Origin: Oxytropis ochrocephala
Lineage: Eukaryota > Streptophyta > Magnoliopsida > Fabales > Fabaceae
Assembly: GCA_020916435.1 (NCBI GenBank)
Contig: CM037088.1
Location: 87,524,588-87,588,587 of the forward strand
Length of the DNA: 64,000 nucleotides
Reading direction: 5' to 3'
Shown: one piece after another, positions 23,945 to 35,423 of the stretch
Position numbering within the stretch: the stretch's first letter is position 1
How the letters are laid out: each line of letters begins with the position of its first letter
Translations under genes and position numbers: made by a program
The notes under the pieces: generated by a model
Databases searched by the model: none
Seen by the model: the letters and a program-made list of their open reading frames with translations, nothing else
Told to the model about the DNA's origin: nothing

Positions 23945-24140
23945 TTGAAACGTTTGCCACGGCGTTGCGACGGAATGTCCGTGGCAAAATATCAACGCCC
24001 GTGGCAAATTATCAACGTCCGTGGCAAATCCTTACCAAACTGACCAAGGCTTTTCTCACAACAGATTCTGTGGCAAATCCGTCGCAAGTCCGTCGCAAAT
24101 TGGCGATGGAATCAGTTTGTGGCAAAAGATTGTGGCAAAT
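23945..24140. repeat. C2 right subterminal repeats
   Basis: Copies of TCCGTGGCAAA, CCGTCGCAA and TTTGCCACGGC matching the left subterminal block. Confidence 0.85.
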
Positions 24141-24215
24141 CAAGCTTATTCTTGTAGTGATATACATATATAAGTAAAAGTAAGAAATATGCAGAATGAC
24201 ACAGAATAAACACAC

Positions 24216-25069
24216 CTGTTAAAAAGCTCCACAAACTCCATGTGGTTTTTGTAATTATTTTGAAGTGAGTCAAGGTAATACACGGTTTTTTTCCTAGGAT
24301 TAATTGCAAACAAAACCCAATGTCCCCTACAAAATAAATTTACGAATAAGTAATTGACTACTATTAAAAAAATGCATGTTATATAAGAATTAATGAGTAA
24401 AAATTCTTACCCTAGATTAACTTAGGTGCTAGAAGTAAGACATCATCACTTCTATTTTGAGCTTCATTGAAGCTACTGATTGACATAAGTTTGAACAATG
24501 ACTGGTTTTGTTCCACAAGTGATTGATAATTTGGCGGTCGATTCACTTGATGAAAGGTTGTACTTTCCGGACACAAGAACAAATATCTATGTGTCTGCAT
24601 TCTAAGGACCACAATGTCCTCGCATACAAGTACCTACATTTAGATATATAAATATATATATATATATATATAAAAAAATTAAATTAACGATATAATAAAA
24701 TAAAATCGACAATGTCAAATAATAAATTACATAGTACCTGACATATATATTCATAACAATACCGGTTGCCTCATCCGAATCACATACAGCACGGATATCC
24801 TCACGTCCGACTATTATTGGACCGCTAGCTCCAAAAATTTCTTCATCAAAATTTATGATAAGCAATTTGTCTTTCATCATGTATTTCTCGTACCCGTCGG
24901 CCTGACCAATATTCATATAAGCTTCACTAATGGAAGAGGAAGAGGCGGGCTGAGACACAATTGGAGAAGGGGAGGGATGAGTCACTTGGCGAGAAGAGGA
25001 AGGCTGATCAGTCACTTTTGGAGGAGACGCAGGCTGTGAAACTTCTACATAAGGGGTGGACTGAGACAC
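24216..25069 (-). pseudogene. C1 Ulp1-like protease gene, middle exons incl. catalytic His and Asp
   Basis: Read right to left: a Pro/Ser-rich linker (SQPASPPKVTDQPSSSRQV near 25010) leads to a segment near 24880-24740 with IINFDEEIFGASGPIIVGRE, DIRAVCDSDEATG and MNIYVRY, typical of CACTA second-gene products. Next, 24612-24412 includes a LLLAPKL-type motif. The exon 24326-24216 has HWVLFAINP and VYYLDSL; the HW and LDSL motifs carry the expected His and Asp of the C48 catalytic triad. A stop interrupts the frame near 24415. The continuing Cys exon lies at 18456-18551. Function in transposition is not established for the family. Confidence 0.72.
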
Positions 25070-26389
25070 TTTTGTAGAAGGGGTGGATCGAGACCTTTCT
25101 TGCCAATAGATATTTCCTTGCCAACAGTTTTCAAAGGAGACCTTTTCTTGCCGGTAGACACTTTCTTAGATTTTTCATTTTGGCGCATCTATGTATAAAC
25201 AAAAATAATTACTTAGTTAGCACAAATTATATGACAAAAACTATAATTAGTTAGTTACAAATATATTGTCACTTACAACGACAAGGTCTGATGGCCATGC
25301 CACAAAGGTACCAACTGCTTGTGAGACCGTCAGTATATCAATACTGTAATACCCCTTTTCTACCCCTCAAACTACACGTCATTATCAGAGTAATTTCCTT
25401 TTCAAAATATTAATTTAATTGGTAGAAAAGAAATGCTACCTCGTCATAACAAAAAACCTCATTATTTGCACTTTAAAAAGTTTGTGCAGCAAAACCACCG
25501 TCATAAAAATTAAACTCCAAAACAAAAGGAATTTTTCGTCACAGCGGAATAAGAATCATCCCTCGCCAAACCACTCAAACATGTCGCACATCAACCATAA
25601 AATCATTAATCGCTTAATTAATAAACTAACAAACTTAAACTACGCCCCTAGGTGCTACAAAGATGTCGAGAGCGACTCACGGACATCCCAACGGCTATCA
25701 AAGAAGGCGGCGGGACCTTCACTCGGGTTACTCTACTGCGAGCCACAAAAGAGCAACATTCCAAGCGTATGGGTGAGAATTTCAATAAAACATAATCAGT
25801 ACACATAATAGAGAAATGAGAATGCACAATCACACAAGATCGCCATCATCACCACATCGTAATCACCCAACACCACCAAATCACAAACAACAACAATTCA
25901 CAGTCCATGCTTATGTATGAAAATGCAACCCACACGCGGCATATGCATGATGGTACCATACTGTCATAATAAGAGGCCAAGCCTATTCGTCATAAGAGGC
26001 CGGCCTTATTCACACCGGAGGCCAAGCCTATTCGCCACCGAGGGCCGGGCCTATTCACATCCGGAGGCCAAAGCCTATTCGTCTTAGTATGCACATGCCA
26101 TGAGACTCTATGAACATGCAATTCATCAAATACTCACCTGGAGTACTCATCATCATCATCATAAAACACTAATAGAGTGTATTCGTCATAATCATCATAA
26201 TTCATATCACATCATCATAGTCATACTCATAGAGTATATTCGTCACAAGTCATCAATATCATATATATATCACATAATCATAATCACTCATAGAGTGAAC
26301 TCGTCATATTCGTCAAAATCATATAGCAACATCATCACAGTCATACTTTTTCTCATCATCCTCGTCAGTTGTCTTTTAGCTTGGGGTGC

Positions 26390-26571
26390 TATAAAATAGT
26401 GAACTGATTGACTATGGGATTACTCGGGTAACTGATACTACTTGCAACAGGCATTGGCCACCTTTGCAAGACTCTCAGTGATGCCCTTGTAAATACACCA
26501 GTGAAAGAAATCCTGACCTTAGTGGTAAACCACAGTCTAGCCATAGTCAATTAGCACACTAGTAGTATAAC
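26390..26571 (-). other. Structured module, copy 1 (in LTR of B)
   Basis: The outer inverted repeats TATAAAATAGTG / CACTAGTAGTATAA and TGACTATGG / CCATAGTCA enclose a hairpin CTTGCAA-loop-TTGCAAG with loop GGCATTGGCCACC. Strand is given as that of the host element's transcript. Confidence 0.75.
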
Positions 26572-27657
26572 CTTTCACCGAGACTTATTTATATAAACAT
26601 AGCATTACAAAGTTTTTGTTAAGAATCGTCACGTTTCAATTCGGGAAAACACCTCATTTTTAAGCTTAGACACCCACATTGGAAAAAGAGGAACATCACA
26701 TTTTTAATCTGTATAAACGGCAACACAAAACAGTTTATTGTGCCTTAAAAATAGAATATTCAGTTAGGCCTCTGAATAAGCTTTCCAACGCATATTAGAA
26801 CACCTAAATCGGGTTCCCGGTTCGCAAGATATCAATTTTTCAAAAACGTGAGAAAAACAGTGAGAAAACAGTGAAAAATAGTGACTCGCGCTCGGAGCGC
26901 GAGTCGGGCGCGAGTCGGGCGCGACTGGAGCGCGATTGGGCAGGGACATCAGGCTGCTGCGCAGCTCACTTGCGCCTGGAGCGCCACTCAAGCGCGAGCG
27001 AGGCGCGAATGCGCGCAGAAACGCCAAATTGTGCGTAAAATTTCGAAAAATCAACCCCAAAACACATTTTATTCACCAAATCACTCATCAAAATCTTCCA
27101 ATACATCAAATTCATCAAAACAACACCAAAATCCTTCAACAATATGAATCCCTCACACATCATCAATTTCATCAACAAATATCAATTCATCAAACATCAT
27201 CAATTTCAGCCACAAAATCAATTCATCAAACATCATCAATTTCATCAACAAATATTAATTCATCAAACATCATCAATTTCAGCCACAAAATCAATTCCCA
27301 CCAACCCCACAAAACCCCACTATATACTCAATCATGTTAAACCGAAACACTCACCCTTACCTCGAATTTGTATTGTTCCGGAAACAACGATGAAGAAGTC
27401 ACGTACGAAACCACGACAACACAATGAACAAAGCTTCTCCTTCTTCCTTTCTTCTTCTCAGCGTCGTGCTCTCTCTCTCTCTCTCTCATTCGTTCCTTTC
27501 CTTTTCTTTTCCTCTTTTCTCATCAAATGAGACACATATATCCTTCCTAACCCTATCGCCTAAGAAGCCTAAGTCTTGGGCTTGGGCTCTTGGGCCATTC
27601 CTCACCACCCCGGAGTTACCAATATCACCCCCTTCAATTAAATTACATCCACCACTC

Positions 27658-27670
27658 CTTATTATATAAA
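27658..27670 (-). promoter_or_regulatory. Candidate TATA box of element B LTR
   Basis: Minus strand reads GTTTATATAATAAGG about 155 bp inside the LTR. If used, the structured module lies about 1.1 kb downstream, in the transcribed leader. Position-based inference only. Confidence 0.35.
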
Positions 27671-27822
27671 CACTCCCCTTCAAATACATTCACCACCTAA
27701 TTATTGGTCAACACCACTCCCTAGATCTAACTAGATACCATATTATTATTTCTAATATTTCTCCGCAAGCTAATTCCCTCTAATTAGTTAAATAATCAAC
27801 CGATTATTTTTGGGGCGTTATA

Positions 27823-29766
27823 TCTCTCCCCCCCTTAGATTATTTTCGTCCTCGAAAATTTACTCCGACTCACGAAATCAAACCCAATCTCCTTGTCACC
27901 TCTAACCATCCTTGTCCGTCACCTATCGTATACTTAGCCTCAGACCAAATACCCTTCTCCATTTTTTTTTAATGTTCTAATCTGACGGTCATCAAAGTTC
28001 TACTCAACTACTCAAACACCTTGACACTTTACTTAGGCATCTACACCTCATCATCACCCACCTCTACAACTACCTCGGTTACATCTACTTCGGTTCACCA
28101 TCATTCCCCTTGCCACCCATACGCTGCACTTAGGCACTCTATGCTTCAACCACACTAGCTTCTACATACATTTACACTTAAGCTCATATTCACCACACTT
28201 CAACAACTACGCTTAGCGCACCACCTCACGCATCGACAATCGCACCTCGACATTATGCACCACGTATAACTTCGACACACATATCATTCGACGTACACAT
28301 ACGCTTCGCCATATCTAACCTTCATCTCTTCTCGTTTCTTTGGTTCTCACCCAACTATTATCGAACTTAGTTACGATTACAACACCTATTCACTTGAAAT
28401 TTGTGCAACACCCATTAATGTACTTCAATGAAAGTGACAACACCAAAAACAACATCTTTGCACCGAGAGTTCCTCAACTCCCATTCCTCCCCTAGGTCTC
28501 TCATAGGACCGACTCATCAACAACACATCATAACTTCACCAAAGTGAAGCACACACCACATCAATCACATCAATCACAATTAATTACGCGACTCCTTTGT
28601 CAATAAAGGACTAAGTCTACGTCCGTAGGGACCAAACGGCACATAAAAAAATCGAGACAAAGAACCTCTCAAAATACAAGAATAAATTTAAAAAGAGAAA
28701 AATAGGAAATCAGCCCCTTTAAAAAAAATTACGAAGCGGCACCACTTGATTCAAGAAATCATCATTTTAATTTTAAGAACTCGACACTTTAACTTATTAA
28801 GAAAATAGCACGTTATATTTGAGTGAACAACACATTTAAGTTGAAGAAAACAAAGACTCTAGATATAAGTAGACAAAGACCATATAAATGGAAGAAAAAC
28901 AAATTCGTTAAATATGGGTATACAAAGACTATTTAATTTAGGGAAACAGATCTTTCAATTGTAAGAAAACAACACTTTAGATTGTAGAAAAACAAAGACA
29001 CTTTAATGTGCGAAAAACAAAGCAGAAAGGATAGCAAAAAAACGGCAACATTATTAACAACATGGAAACGGTACACTATTAATCTCAAAACAAAACGGCA
29101 TCTTTAAACAATATAAAAACAGCACACTATTATTTTCAAAACAAAACAAATGACTTTAAACATTATAATCAACTCTTTAATTTTGGGAAAAAACATGTCG
29201 AATTTTTGTAAACATTCTCGTGAGGTTTGAGTAAATCAGACGCCTCAAATTGAGTACACACAGCGCATTTAATTCGGGAATACAATGACTCCTTTTTACT
29301 TATAAAACCGCGATAAACCACACCCTTTTAGTTATAAAAATAGCGTAAGATTCAGTTTAAGAACAAAGAACATTAAATTGAACAAACAAAGAGTAGGAGC
29401 AATCCAAAACAAAGAAAGAAACTCGAGTGAAAGGAAAACACATTTACAACATGAAAACAACACCTCTTTTTGTAGAACAACAACACGCTTTATTTTTAAG
29501 GAAAACAAAGCAGTTCAAGTCTCTAACAAAACAATTTGGACAACAACACCTTTACAAAGATAAAAACAGCTCCTATTACTTTTAAACACAAAATGTTGAC
29601 TTTTCAACAATACAAGAACAACACGTCCTTATTTCAAAACTGAACATCAACTTTACAGCTGTAAAAACAACACTATTTATTTTAACAACAAAACAGCAGC
29701 ACATACACACACATTCAGGCGCACAATGGCGCCACAGCAACACCCACCGAGCATCTCCAAAATGAC
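27823..29766. other. Element B interior, left part, non-coding
   Basis: It begins with the polypurine tract (complement) and the 'ttcgtcctcgaaaa' stretch usual next to chromoviral 3' LTRs. Then come C-rich sequence (27900-28600) and A-rich 'aaaacaaag' and 'aacaacac' repeats (28650-29700). No supported reading frame. Confidence 0.6.
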
Positions 29767-29771
29767 GCGTG

Positions 29772-32700
29772 TGTTGCGCCCCGAAAAATCCGGTTTGGAC
29801 TTTTCAGTTTGACAACGTGAAAATAGTAGAGCCGCCACCAATATTTATTTAGGAAAACATTGAAAAAACCTTTTTTGGAAAAACGGGTGGTCTTTTGAAA
29901 ACACAGAGATGTAGGTTCGGGGGTCGGTTGCGCATGGGGAAGGTATTAGCACCCCACACGCCCTTTCTACCGAAAGGGAACCATTAATTTGATGTGGTTT
30001 TGAAATGTTTGATTTGAAATATATTGTTCTACCTCTTTTCTTTTCTTTTCTTTTTTTTTGAGAAATTGCTTTATTGAAAACGGGGGAAAAGGAATATTTT
30101 TGGTATCTTTGTAAAGCGGAACAAAACAAAGATTTTTTTGAAAAGGGTGCTTGACGGGACATGAACCCGGTCCTACGTACCCTCACTGGCTGAGGGATCA
30201 AAGCTACGTAGTTCTTGTTTTGCGTCTGAAAACGGCTTTTGATATTGAGTTTTGGAGTTTTTGAAATAAGACTCGAGTGTTCGCGAACACCAAACAAGCA
30301 AAGGCTTCGAGTGGCATTCGGTATTAACTCGAAAGAAAAGAGAGTTGAAACCGGAAATCAAACAAGCAATGGCTTCGAGTGATTTCAAGTAACAACGTTG
30401 CATTATTCTTTTTGGAAATTGTTTTTGAAAAAAAAAAAAAGTGGTGAGCTTCAGTGATGATGATCACTAATAGCTCATGTTATTTTGGAAGTTTGAACTT
30501 GTTTTTGTTGCTTAATTAATGTGTGGGAGCTTTCATAATAGTCAAACAAGCAAAGGCTTCGAGTGACTATCACTAATAACTCCTCATTAACGATCAAACA
30601 AGCAATGACTTCGAGTGATGGTCAATGATTTGTTTAGGAAAATGCCTTAGGGTTTTTATTTGGAAAAACATGTGATTTGGGCTTGAAAAGAAGTAGAACA
30701 TTACAAATCCTTTTTCAAGTCAAAACCGAGGCAACAATGAGAGCATAAGCAAGACAAACATAAAGAGTATTTACAAGTAGCCATGAACAATTGCATACAT
30801 GAGTAGGCAAGCATGTAGATGCATGAATATACAATTATAGAATGTAAGGTATAACATTATTGAAATGCATGATTAGGCAAGTGCATGAATGCATGAGCAT
30901 ACAATTGTGGATGCAAGACATGAAATTAATATATATGCATGAGCATTTAAGAGAATATAGAGATGCAAGAGATATAAGCTCATATGAGTGCATGAACGTG
31001 TAAACACAAATGATGAGATGCAAAATATGAAAATGTTTTGGGTATTTTTGCAAATAGACATGTAGTAAAACTTTTTAGTAAAAAGTTAATGAAAGGTAAA
31101 GTAAGAATGCATGAGGTGAATGGTAATTATTTAATGAGATAGTAAAGTAAAAAGTTAACATGTTTTTTTACTTATAGTAAAATGCTAATGAATGGTAAGG
31201 TAAAAAGTGAAAAAACACATTAACACTATTACACATTTCCACACAAGATAAAACACACATTTTAAGCACACAAATGAACCCTAAAAAAAGGGCTCTAAGG
31301 CCGAAACCTTATATGAGCAAAACAACAAGTTATTTCATGCCTAAATTCATAATCAACACATGGAACCCATTATGCAAATCAAGCATTTATTTACACAAAG
31401 ATCAAAGAGTAAAAGGAAGGCAAACAAAAACCCTAATTCTTAAGGCCTAAAAACCGAACCTATTACACCCCTCTAGATCAAAACAAAATTCAAACTTGCA
31501 AGTTATGACATGAACAATAAGATGCATATATCACATGACAATTCTTTATTCATGAAAAGGTGACAAAAATGCAAAAAGAACATGGTTAAAAACACAAGAA
31601 CCCTCTCATCAAGGCCAAGGGCTCACTTCAAACACCCAAGGCTCCCAATGTCCTTGACATAGTGTTTGAAATGAACCCTCTAAGCCTCTTAGAGAGGAAA
31701 GAGGAGTAGAAGAAAGATTCACATGCTAATAGTTAAAATGCAAGAGATAAGATATTTACCTCAAGATCAAAGCTACACAAGAGTAAGGAAATGAAGATCA
31801 AGAATAAATCAACAAAACCCTTCACAAATCACCAACAATGCCACGCAAACTTGAAGGAAATCAACTCTTTGATGATGTAAAAATGGAACTAAGGATGGAA
31901 GGAAGAAGATGTATGAATATGGAGTGAATTTGAGGTGGTTTGGTGGATGAAAGTTGAAAAATCAATGGAGGAGAAAGGAGGGAGAGGCTACGGTTTTGAG
32001 AAGAGGAGGGGAGGAGAGAATGCTAGCTAGGGTAAAAATGAGAGTGTGTCTGTGAGAGGCTCTTATTTTTGGGTTTTATATGAAGTGAAAACTTAAGGGT
32101 AATTAGGGTAATGTGCTTCTTGCAAACCAATAGGATTTGAGATAAATTTTGAATCAATGGTCAAGATGCAATATCACATGGATCAAGGGCAATTAAAAAG
32201 CACAAAATTGGAGAGAGAGAGGGCTGGGTGCGCAGCTTAGTAAGTGTGGTGAAGGGTAAGTTTAATTACAAAATTGTATTTTTCCATAAAGCTTATTACA
32301 CAAGTGCCATTTTGATTCAAATGAAGGGTGGGGATTGTATCTCACATTTAAATGGAAGGCCATGATTTAGTACAATTTGCAAACAATAAAAATAAATGAA
32401 AATGGGGTGGATTGGGGCTGATGTGCGCAGCAATGGGAGAGTGAGAGAGTGAGTGGAATTGCAAATTGTACTATTGTACCACACAAGATATTTCAAAAGA
32501 GAATATTCCTTTTCTAGATCATTCTTCTTAGTTCATGCCATTTTGGGCCAAATCCTATGATTCAATGATTGGGCTCTGAATTTTATGATCTCATCAATCC
32601 CAAAATTGATTTATTTACCCCACTTCAAAGGAAATGACCATTTTACCCTTCTACTTAAAAACTAGGTTTTTAAGCCAAAAAGTTTAACACTTGCGCACAA

Positions 32701-33140
32701 AAATAATCACAATGGAGCACAAATATCCCTCAAATAAATCATTGGTGATTGTTCAGGGATTTGGGACAAAAGACCGTTTTTATTGTGAAATGACCAAAAT
32801 GCCCTTTCACTCGGAAAACCCTAGTTCTTTGCCCAGAGCACATTTTCACTTCAAAACTGATTTTTCATCCTAGGAATGACCTCTAATACCTTAAAAATGC
32901 ATGTTGAATGATTTGTCCTGAGAAATTGCCTCTTATTTGCAAAATGACCAAAATACCCTTTTGCACTTGAAAAACCCTAGTTTATCCAAAAAGTGCATTC
33001 TAACTCTAAAAATGATTTTAGAAGCTTTGAAATGACTTTTAGAACCCTCAATGCAATGCATGATGCTCTTTCTCCTTTGTTTATTTATTTTGGGGAAAAT
33101 TAGGGTTTTGATCTAAGCCGGACAAAATTGGGGTATGACA
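29772..33140 (-). repeat. O2 left LTR (3' LTR)
   Basis: 3369 bp, TGTTGCGCCCCG...ATTGGGGTATGACA. Contains repeats 'atcaaacaagcaatggcttcgagtga' (30290-30620) and the GGGGAAGGTATTAGCACCCC hairpin-forming motif (29936-29955). Frames within it are repeated identically in the right LTR and are not genes. Confidence 0.93.
32074..32082 (-). promoter_or_regulatory. Candidate TATA box of O2 LTR
   Basis: Minus strand CATATAAAAC, followed about 30 bp later by CTCTCACAGAC. The same motif lies in the right LTR at 48584-48592. Not otherwise supported. Confidence 0.4.
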
Positions 33141-35418
33141 GCTGCCCCTCTTTATCTAGATTTTAACAAGGAATATGGACTGGCCGAAGCATATTCCGAG
33201 GCAAAATAGAGATAAAGAATTCAGAAATTATACTGATTTGGTCTACTTAGGGAAAAAACCCGAAATTTCCTTTTTTTTTTTTTGGGTGAATGGGTGCCAG
33301 CCAGAAATTACTGTAACGAATGAAGTGCTAACCCTCAGTAAGCTAACAAAAACAGGAAATAAATTGGTGCCAACCTCAAAGCAAAAAAACAAGAAATAAA
33401 TCGGTGCCACCTCGGGTGGCATAAATGATAAGAAATAAAGCGATAAATAAAACAGTAAAGAAGGTACCGTCCTCTGATAAGCCGACACTGGCAAGTAACG
33501 AGTGCGGTAAAGAAGGAGCACTCGCCGCTCAAGAGAGGAACACTTGGGTTACGAAGGAGCATTTGCGACTCTGAAGGAACATTTGAGTTCAAGGAGCACT
33601 TGCGCTCTGAAGGAACACTTGGGCTCAAAGGAACGCTGGGCTCTGAAGGAACACTTGGGTTCTGAAGAACGCTTGGGCTCTGAAGGAACACTTGGGCTCA
33701 AGGAACGCTTGGGCTCAAGGGAACACTTGGGTTACGGAAGGAACGCTGGGCTCAAGAAAAACACTTGGGCTCAAAGGTGGCCTATTCGAGCGGCTTTGAG
33801 GTTCTCGTATCAAGTTGTGGGGTCGATACATTTTACCTTAATGGACTTACGCTATGTTTAATGCCGACACAGCTAGTCTGAAGGACACGAGGTCTGGGGG
33901 CGATCCGTCATGCTCCGTGATGACTTGGCAAAATGAAGGACGCGAGGTCTGAGGGGTCGATCCGTCATGCTCCGTGATGACTTGGCGAGGTGAAGGTCGA
34001 GTTCAAAGTCGCTGTTTGGACTGTTGATTTGAACTAAACTGAAGGACTCTAGGGTCTGATGATTCGTCGGTGCTCGATAACGACGGGATCTGAAGGGACG
34101 CATAAGTCTTGAAGGGACACGTGAGTCCTGAAGGGATTAGCAAATCCTGTTGATTGACTGATTGAGATGGCCAATGTTGGCGTATTGAGGTGAGGTACCC
34201 GCGGCTCGAATATGAGGTGAAGTCTGCTTTCGGAGGGACACTCAGGTCCTGAAGGGATTCACGAATCCTATTTTAGTCATTCTGTGCTTCTGCACCGATC
34301 CAGGGTGTCTGCTCAGGCTAGCGGACCTTTCTTCTGCTTTATCTGGTTGGTGGTTAGTGCCCTTGTACTGATCTAGGGTGTCTGCCCAGGCTAGCGGACC
34401 TTTCTTTAGGAACCTTCCGGTGGTCAATGACACTACACTGCTTTAGGGAGTCTGCTCTGGAATAGTAGGACTCTTCTTAAACTTTCCCTGATAATGTGTA
34501 CCTGCACATGTTAGCACATGCAAATGCATGATGCATGGGATGAAGATGCATGTTATGCAGGGGCATGTTATGCGAGTGCATGCAATGTTATGATTTTGGT
34601 GTGATGATGCATGCAGTAGACTGCTTTCTTCTTTTTTTCTAAATTCTTTTCTGACCAGCTTTCTTTTTTCCGGTCATTTGATTTTTTCTGTTCATTTGTT
34701 TTCGCTTTTTTGACAAAGGCTTATTCTTTTACTGGTTCAACCGACTTCTGATACTCCTGGCACGTGGCTGAGAAGCCGATGGAGACTGCAGGGCTCATGA
34801 ATCGAACGCTAGTTTGCTTTATGGTTCGCCATCTGGAATGGTCTGCGAGGGCAACTTTCTTAGTAAGATTAATTTTCTTTGGTCGGCTTGTTTCCCGTGA
34901 CTTTTAAAGATTTCGCAATGATTCATAATGCTCTATGATGTATGCACATGTTTTACAGTTCAGGATCACCATCATCATAAAACGTTTATTTTGAGCAGAA
35001 AAAGCAGAAGTAACAACAAACAAGACATGAGAAAATTGAGCTTTATTGATGTGGAAGCCAATCGTACAGAATGTTACGACGACTGTTCAGTACATTTGAA
35101 AGTTTTAAACTACAAAAAAGACACGAAAACAAGAGAGAAGCTAATTTCTGACTGTCCGTCTCTGTGGAGCAGTGCAGACATTTGTGTCCTTGACTTTGAT
35201 CATTCCCTCACTCAAGTCTTCGGGGAAGTTGTATGCCTTTCTTGACTTTTCATGCCCAAGTTTTCTGACCCTAATTTTTGCCTAGATCGCCCTTTGCGGG
35301 TTTTCAATCCACCGGGTCGCTCTGATTTTGCCTAGGCCGCCCTTTGCGGGTTTTCAACCTAGCGAGCTAGTTCTTACTTGGCTTGTCTTTCTCTTTTTTC
35401 GCTTATTTCTTTCAGGCA
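33141..35418 (-). other. O2 3' non-coding region with tandem repeats
   Basis: Polypurine tract at 33141-33157, then about ten ~22-bp repeats around GAAGGAACACTTGGGCTC (33540-33780). Further repeats are 'gaagggacac...gtcctgaaggg' (34090-34260) and three copies of 'tagggtgtctgcccaggctagcgga' (34300-34460). At 35280-35370 two 'ccctttgcgggttttcaa' units occur. No coding sequence supported. Confidence 0.75.
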
Positions 35419-35423
35419 TAATA

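Larger units (their letters stand above)
18740..24159 (-). mobile_element. CACTA element C2, 5.4 kb, carrying host exon sequence
   Basis: Termini CACTACAAGAAAATCGCTG (18740) and ...AAGCTTATTCTTGTAGTG (24159), flanked by the 3-bp TSD ATA (18737-18739 and 24160-24162). Both ends carry multiple TTTGCCACGGA / TCCGTGGCAAA subterminal repeats (18765-19025 and 23950-24140). No TNP2 transposase is seen. Minus-strand exon-like blocks include a coiled-coil transposase-associated segment and an AP2-domain exon. Most of 19030-22050 shows nothing coding that I can support. Confidence 0.88.
25345..27822 (-). repeat. Element B left LTR (3' LTR)
   Basis: 2478 bp, TGTAATACCCC...GGGGCGTTATA (partner ends TTACA). 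Contains 'aggccaagcctattcgtc' repeats (25972-26075), the structured module (26390-26571), a CpG-rich patch (26880-27020), 'catcatcaatttca' repeats (27150-27300) and CT-rich sequence (27465-27490). Confidence 0.9.

Noticed and set aside
26390..26571. Hammerhead, twister or tRNA identity for the shared module
   Set aside because: I looked for hammerhead (CTGATGAG/GAAA), twister core motifs and tRNA box A/B and saw none, so it is left unnamed.
26881..27530. Overlapping plus-strand frames rich in IHQTSSIS-type repeats
   Set aside because: They come from low-complexity 'catcatcaatttca' repeats in the LTR of B and recur at 57780-58440 with frame differences.
29845..31061. Minus-strand frames of 60-150 aa (for example starting near 30403)
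   Set aside because: Repeated nearly identically at 46243-47573; they are LTR sequence of O2, not genes.
33540..33780. Regular repeats that could suggest a CRISPR-like array
   Set aside because: Plant Ogre 3' region; units are directly adjacent and degenerate, with no unique spacers. The matching array is in element A at 11605.
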